Assembly (NCBI GenBank): GCA_900551975.1
Contig: URYA01000084.1
Location: forward strand, 1 to 7,121
Direction: 5' to 3'
Origin: an uncultured Collinsella sp.
GTDB lineage: Bacteria; Actinomycetota; Coriobacteriia; Coriobacteriales; Coriobacteriaceae
DNA: 7,121 nt
In this document: piece by piece, positions 6,214 through 7,121 of the stretch
Position numbering within the stretch: the stretch's first letter is position 1
Layout of the letters: every line of letters begins with the position of its first letter
Notes under the pieces: generated by a model
Databases searched by the model: none
What the model saw: the letters and a program-made list of their open reading frames with translations, nothing else
Told to the model about the DNA's origin: nothing
Made by a program: the position numbers and the translations under genes

Positions 6214-7121
6214 ATGAAGAAGAACAAGAACTATGTGGACCTGAAGGACCAGCCGGTTCCCGAGGGCCAGCATCTGCTCGAGGTCGATGACCTTAAGATG
6301 TATTTCCACACCGAGGATGGCGTTGTTCGCGCTGTCGACGGTGTCTCCTACACGCTCGATCGTGGCGAGACCCTGGGCGTCGTCGGCGAGTCCGGCTCCG
6401 GTAAGTCCGTGACCGCCATGACCATCATGGGCCTCATCTCGATGCCTCCGGGAAAGATTGAGGGCGGCGACGTTCGCTATCGCGGTCGTTCTATCCTCGA
6501 GATGACCGAGGAAGAGATGCAGCACATTCGCGGTAACGACATCGCGATGATCTTCCAGGATCCTATGACCTCCCTGAACCCGGTCTATAAGATCGGCAAG
6601 CAGGTGGGCGAGGGCCTTCGTCTGCACCGTGGCTACTCCAAGCAGGAGGCACTCAAGCGCGCTACCGAGCTTTTGGACCTCGTGGGTATCCCCGAGCCCG
6701 AGAAGCGCGTCAATGAGTATCCGCACCAGTTCTCGGGCGGTATGCGTCAGCGTGTCATGATCGCTATGGCTCTTGCCTGCGATCCCGATATCCTGATTGC
6801 CGACGAGCCCACGACGGCTCTGGACGTTACCATTCAGGCTCAGATTATCGAGCTCATGCAGGAGATGCAGGAGAAGAACGGCAACGCCATTATCATGATT
6901 ACCCATGACCGGGGCGTCGTTGCCGATATGGCCGATAAGATCATGGTTATGTACGCCGGCCGTCCCGTCGAGTTCGGTACCGCTGAGGAAATCTTCTATG
7001 AGAGCCGCCACCCCTACACCTGGGGCCTTATCCGTTCCATCCCGGAGCAGGCCATCGAAGAGAAGAAGCCTCTTACGCCGATTCACGGCAACCCGCCTTC
7101 GCTCATGAACCTGCCTGAGGG
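6214..7121 (+). CDS. oppD: Oligopeptide ABC transporter ATP-binding protein OppD, truncated by window end
   Basis: The frame is open from the ATG at 6214 to the window end, giving 302 residues; the C-terminus is missing. OppD is one of two cytoplasmic ATPases that power peptide import. All nucleotide-binding motifs are present: Walker A GESGSGKS (58-65), Q-loop FQDPMTSLNP with Gln115, signature SGGMRQR (174-180), Walker B ILIADEP with Asp197-Glu198, and H-loop His231. HPYTWGLIRSIP and GNPPSLMNLPEG near the end mark the oligo_HPY domain specific to peptide importers and distinguish it from other ABC ATPases. One oddity is Arg233 after the H-loop (THDRGVV) where THDLGVV is usual. The ATG is 2 nt after oppC; AAGGA at 6200-6204 inside the oppC end is the likely ribosome binding site. 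OppD rather than OppF is inferred from position right after oppC; oppF is expected next. Confidence 0.94.
   Translation, partial: MKKNKNYVDLKDQPVPEGQHLLEVDDLKMYFHTEDGVVRAVDGVSYTLDRGETLGVVGESGSGKSVTAMTIMGLISMPPGKIEGGDVRYRGRSILEMTEEEMQHIRGNDIAMIFQDPMTSLNPVYKIGKQVGEGLRLHRGYSKQEALKRATELLDLVGIPEPEKRVNEYPHQFSGGMRQRVMIAMALACDPDILIADEPTTALDVTIQAQIIELMQEMQEKNGNAIIMITHDRGVVADMADKIMVMYAGRPVEFGTAEEIFYESRHPYTWGLIRSIPEQAIEEKKPLTPIHGNPPSLMNLPE

Noticed and set aside
6079..7086. A 335-codon open frame antisense to oppC/oppD
   Set aside because: It overlaps two well-supported transporter genes, has a low-complexity His/Leu/Asp composition and shows no recognisable domain; it is a shadow frame.
1..7121. Mobile elements, CRISPR arrays, tRNA/rRNA genes, defence or other novel system
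   Set aside because: No transposase, integrase, regularly spaced repeats, tRNA-like cloverleaf or foreign-looking composition was found; all long + strand frames are accounted for by known housekeeping families.

Overview
The window is ordinary chromosomal housekeeping DNA, with every convincing gene on the + strand. It carries the end of a glycolytic cluster, a protein-export gene, and most of an oligopeptide ABC importer operon. The coding sequence is moderately GC-rich, with strong G/C preference at third positions (many GCC, GAC, AAG, GAG, CTC). The combination of an actinobacterial-looking SecG, tpiA-gpmI-secG gene order, a Tat-type lipoprotein signal and cysteine-rich exported proteins suggests an anaerobic Coriobacteriia member such as a Collinsella-like gut actinobacterium. 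That placement is an inference from style and gene order, not a database match.

Region 1 (1-1740): the last 38 codons of tpiA (triosephosphate isomerase), then gpmI (cofactor-independent phosphoglycerate mutase) after a 5-nt gap, closed by a strong intrinsic terminator at 1703-1738. The two genes are consecutive members of a lower-glycolysis operon whose upstream part lies outside the window.

Region 2 (1741-2150): secG, a small SecYEG translocon subunit, with its own extended -10 promoter candidate, a good ribosome binding site and its own terminator at 2123-2149. It looks monocistronic.

Region 3 (2151-2390): a comparatively AT-rich regulatory gap of about 240 bp. It holds a TTACA-N4-TGTAA dyad, a repeated GTGCATAA octamer, a plausible sigma-70-type promoter (TTGAAA-N17-CATAAC), a bulged leader hairpin at 2321-2358 and an AAGGAGG ribosome binding site.

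Region 4 (2391-7121): oppA (peptide-binding lipoprotein), a 156-bp gap with two hairpins, then oppB and oppC (permeases) and oppD (ATPase, cut by the window end) packed with 14-nt and 2-nt gaps. OppA captures peptides outside the membrane, OppB/OppC form the channel, and OppD powers transport together with a partner ATPase. That partner (OppF) is expected just downstream but not seen. The hairpins between oppA and oppB are placed as expected for making more binding protein than permease.

I found no mobile element, CRISPR array, RNA gene or undescribed system. The second-look items are regulatory dyads and hairpins around oppA, plus a few sequence oddities in OppA, OppB, OppD and SecG.
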